From NCBI GenBank assembly GCA_937921305.1, contig CAKZSU010000003.1, forward strand, positions 180,599 to 223,647: 43,049 bases of DNA, read 5' to 3'. This stretch comes from an uncultured Patescibacteria group bacterium. GTDB taxonomy: Bacteria; Patescibacteriota; Microgenomatia; UBA10105; UBA927. Position 1 is the first letter of the stretch. Every line of letters starts with the position of its first letter. A program made the translations under genes and the position numbers. Below are positions 42,518 through 43,049 of the stretch, one piece after another. The notes beneath the pieces were generated by a model that was not told where the DNA came from, ran no database searches, and worked only from the letters and a program-made list of their open reading frames with translations.

Positions 42518-43049
42518 CTATACATGCTTATGATATACCAACTCAACATTAGATAATAAAAAATGATTTCTTTGAAAAAATCTATTTGCTTGTATATTTT
42601 CTCCTGCAGTAGCAACCCAAACTCTTTTTGGATTATTAGCATAAAGATATTTCATTGCTTCAAATAATAACAATTTTCCAAATCCTCTTCCGCGAAATTG
42701 TGGAAGAATACCAAAAAGATCAATCCTCGCATCCGTGCGATCATCACTTAAACGTGTTGTACATATCCCAATAGGATTATCTTCAAAAAAAATAAAAAAA
42801 GACTTTGAAGCCAATCCATTCCATAGACTATTTTCTATCCAACGAACATATATTGCTTGACTTTTATCTTTCGGAATTTTTTCATCTTTATAGTACCTAT
42901 TCACCTGCCCTATTAAATTTGCAAACGATTGTATTGAATCCTGAGAAATCGAAGTTTCTTTTGTAAATTCTTTAACAATGCAAGACGGATGTGCATCTAC
43001 AATCTTTACTTCATGTAAAAAATCAATCCCCCTATGTACATAGGTATTT
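42518..43049 (-). CDS. GNAT-family N-acetyltransferase, 5' partial
   Basis: At least 177 codons open to the right edge with no stop, so the start lies outside the window; the GTG at 42904 is internal. Acetyl-CoA loop FGILPQFRGRGFGKLLLFEAM, preceded by IGICTTRLSDDRTDARID and followed by VWVATAGENIQANRFFQRNHF. This resembles the WecD-type sugar N-acetyltransferases, with a poorly conserved N-terminal region. Given the DegT aminotransferase downstream in the operon, acetylation of an amino sugar nucleotide is a fair inference; a different acyl acceptor is possible. Confidence 0.88.
   Translation of the reverse strand, partial: NTYVHRGIDFLHEVKIVDAHPSCIVKEFTKETSISQDSIQSFANLIGQVNRYYKDEKIPKDKSQAIYVRWIENSLWNGLASKSFFIFFEDNPIGICTTRLSDDRTDARIDLFGILPQFRGRGFGKLLLFEAMKYLYANNPKRVWVATAGENIQANRFFQRNHFLLSNVELVYHKHV

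Noticed and set aside
42518-42904. GTG start at 42904 for the GNAT gene
   Set aside because: The frame continues upstream without a stop to the window edge with protein-like sequence, so the GTG is most likely an internal Val codon and the gene is 5' partial.
1-43049. Recoding of TGA as Gly or Trp, as in some CPR or mycoplasma-like lineages
   Set aside because: TGA ends many genes here at exactly the expected protein ends, mostly inside ATGA overlaps, and Trp is coded by TGG.
1-43049. CRISPR arrays, defence systems, transposons, tRNA or rRNA genes
   Set aside because: No spaced repeat arrays, terminal inverted repeats, transposase or nuclease motifs, or tRNA-like CCA/TTC-arm patterns were seen. 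Nearly every base lies in a glycan or housekeeping gene, with no non-coding gap longer than about 130 nt.

Overview
The window is gene-dense, low-GC bacterial DNA with almost no intergenic space. It looks like a Candidate Phyla Radiation (Patescibacteria) genome. The reasons are a DUF4012 protein, very short or absent leaders, few recognisable Shine-Dalgarno sequences, neighbours chained through 4-nt ATGA overlaps, a shortened RecO, a compact division/cell-wall cluster, and many large multi-membrane-span glycosyltransferase-like proteins. TGA is an ordinary stop codon throughout, so the TGA-to-Gly CPR lineages are unlikely. The exact phylum cannot be told by eye.

Region 1 (1-5088, minus strand) is a condensed division/cell-wall operon: mraZ, rsmH, ftsL, ftsI, pgeF and murC (murC runs off the left edge). 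Upstream of mraZ are four TGG-type MraZ boxes at exact 10-nt spacing, lying over the candidate promoters, so autoregulation by MraZ is likely. Region 2 (5151-9678, minus) holds housekeeping genes behind a DUF4012 gene: DUF4012 protein, recO, glycyl-tRNA synthetase and a small anchored protein. The heads of these units show -10 elements 7 nt before the ATG, suggesting leaderless mRNAs.

Region 3 (9679-25309, minus) is a 15-gene surface-polysaccharide operon. It encodes UDP-glucuronate decarboxylase (UXS type), a small membrane protein, GalE-like epimerase, a half-length GT4, two full-length GT4 enzymes and a WbaZ-like GT4, a GT4 of another subtype, two GT2 rhamnosyltransferase-like enzymes, a hexapeptide acetyltransferase, a fused O-antigen-ligase/GT-C protein of 994 residues, an ArnT-like GT-C, mannose-1-phosphate guanylyltransferase and the initiating phosphoglycosyl transferase. 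Together these could make nucleotide sugars, start a polyprenyl-linked glycan, extend it, and polymerise or ligate it.

Region 4 (25348-27482, plus) is a two-gene island, a Gfo/Idh/MocA dehydrogenase coupled to a DegT aminotransferase, as in 3-amino-sugar synthesis. It is divergent from region 3, and its 3' end overlaps the convergent gene by 40 nt.

Region 5 (27443-43049, minus, visibly more AT-rich) is a second surface-glycan operon. It has four very large membrane proteins, a methyltransferase, an RfbH-type [2Fe-2S] 3-dehydratase, a GDP-fucose-synthase-like epimerase/reductase, a ColD-like 3-dehydratase, a small membrane protein, a DegT aminotransferase broken by a one-base frameshift, another epimerase, and a GNAT acetyltransferase running off the right edge. 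The two His-for-Lys PLP dehydratases side by side point to 3,6-dideoxyhexoses, possibly drawing on GDP-mannose made by the region 3 ManC. No tRNA, rRNA, CRISPR array, transposase or intergenic stretch over 300 bases was seen.
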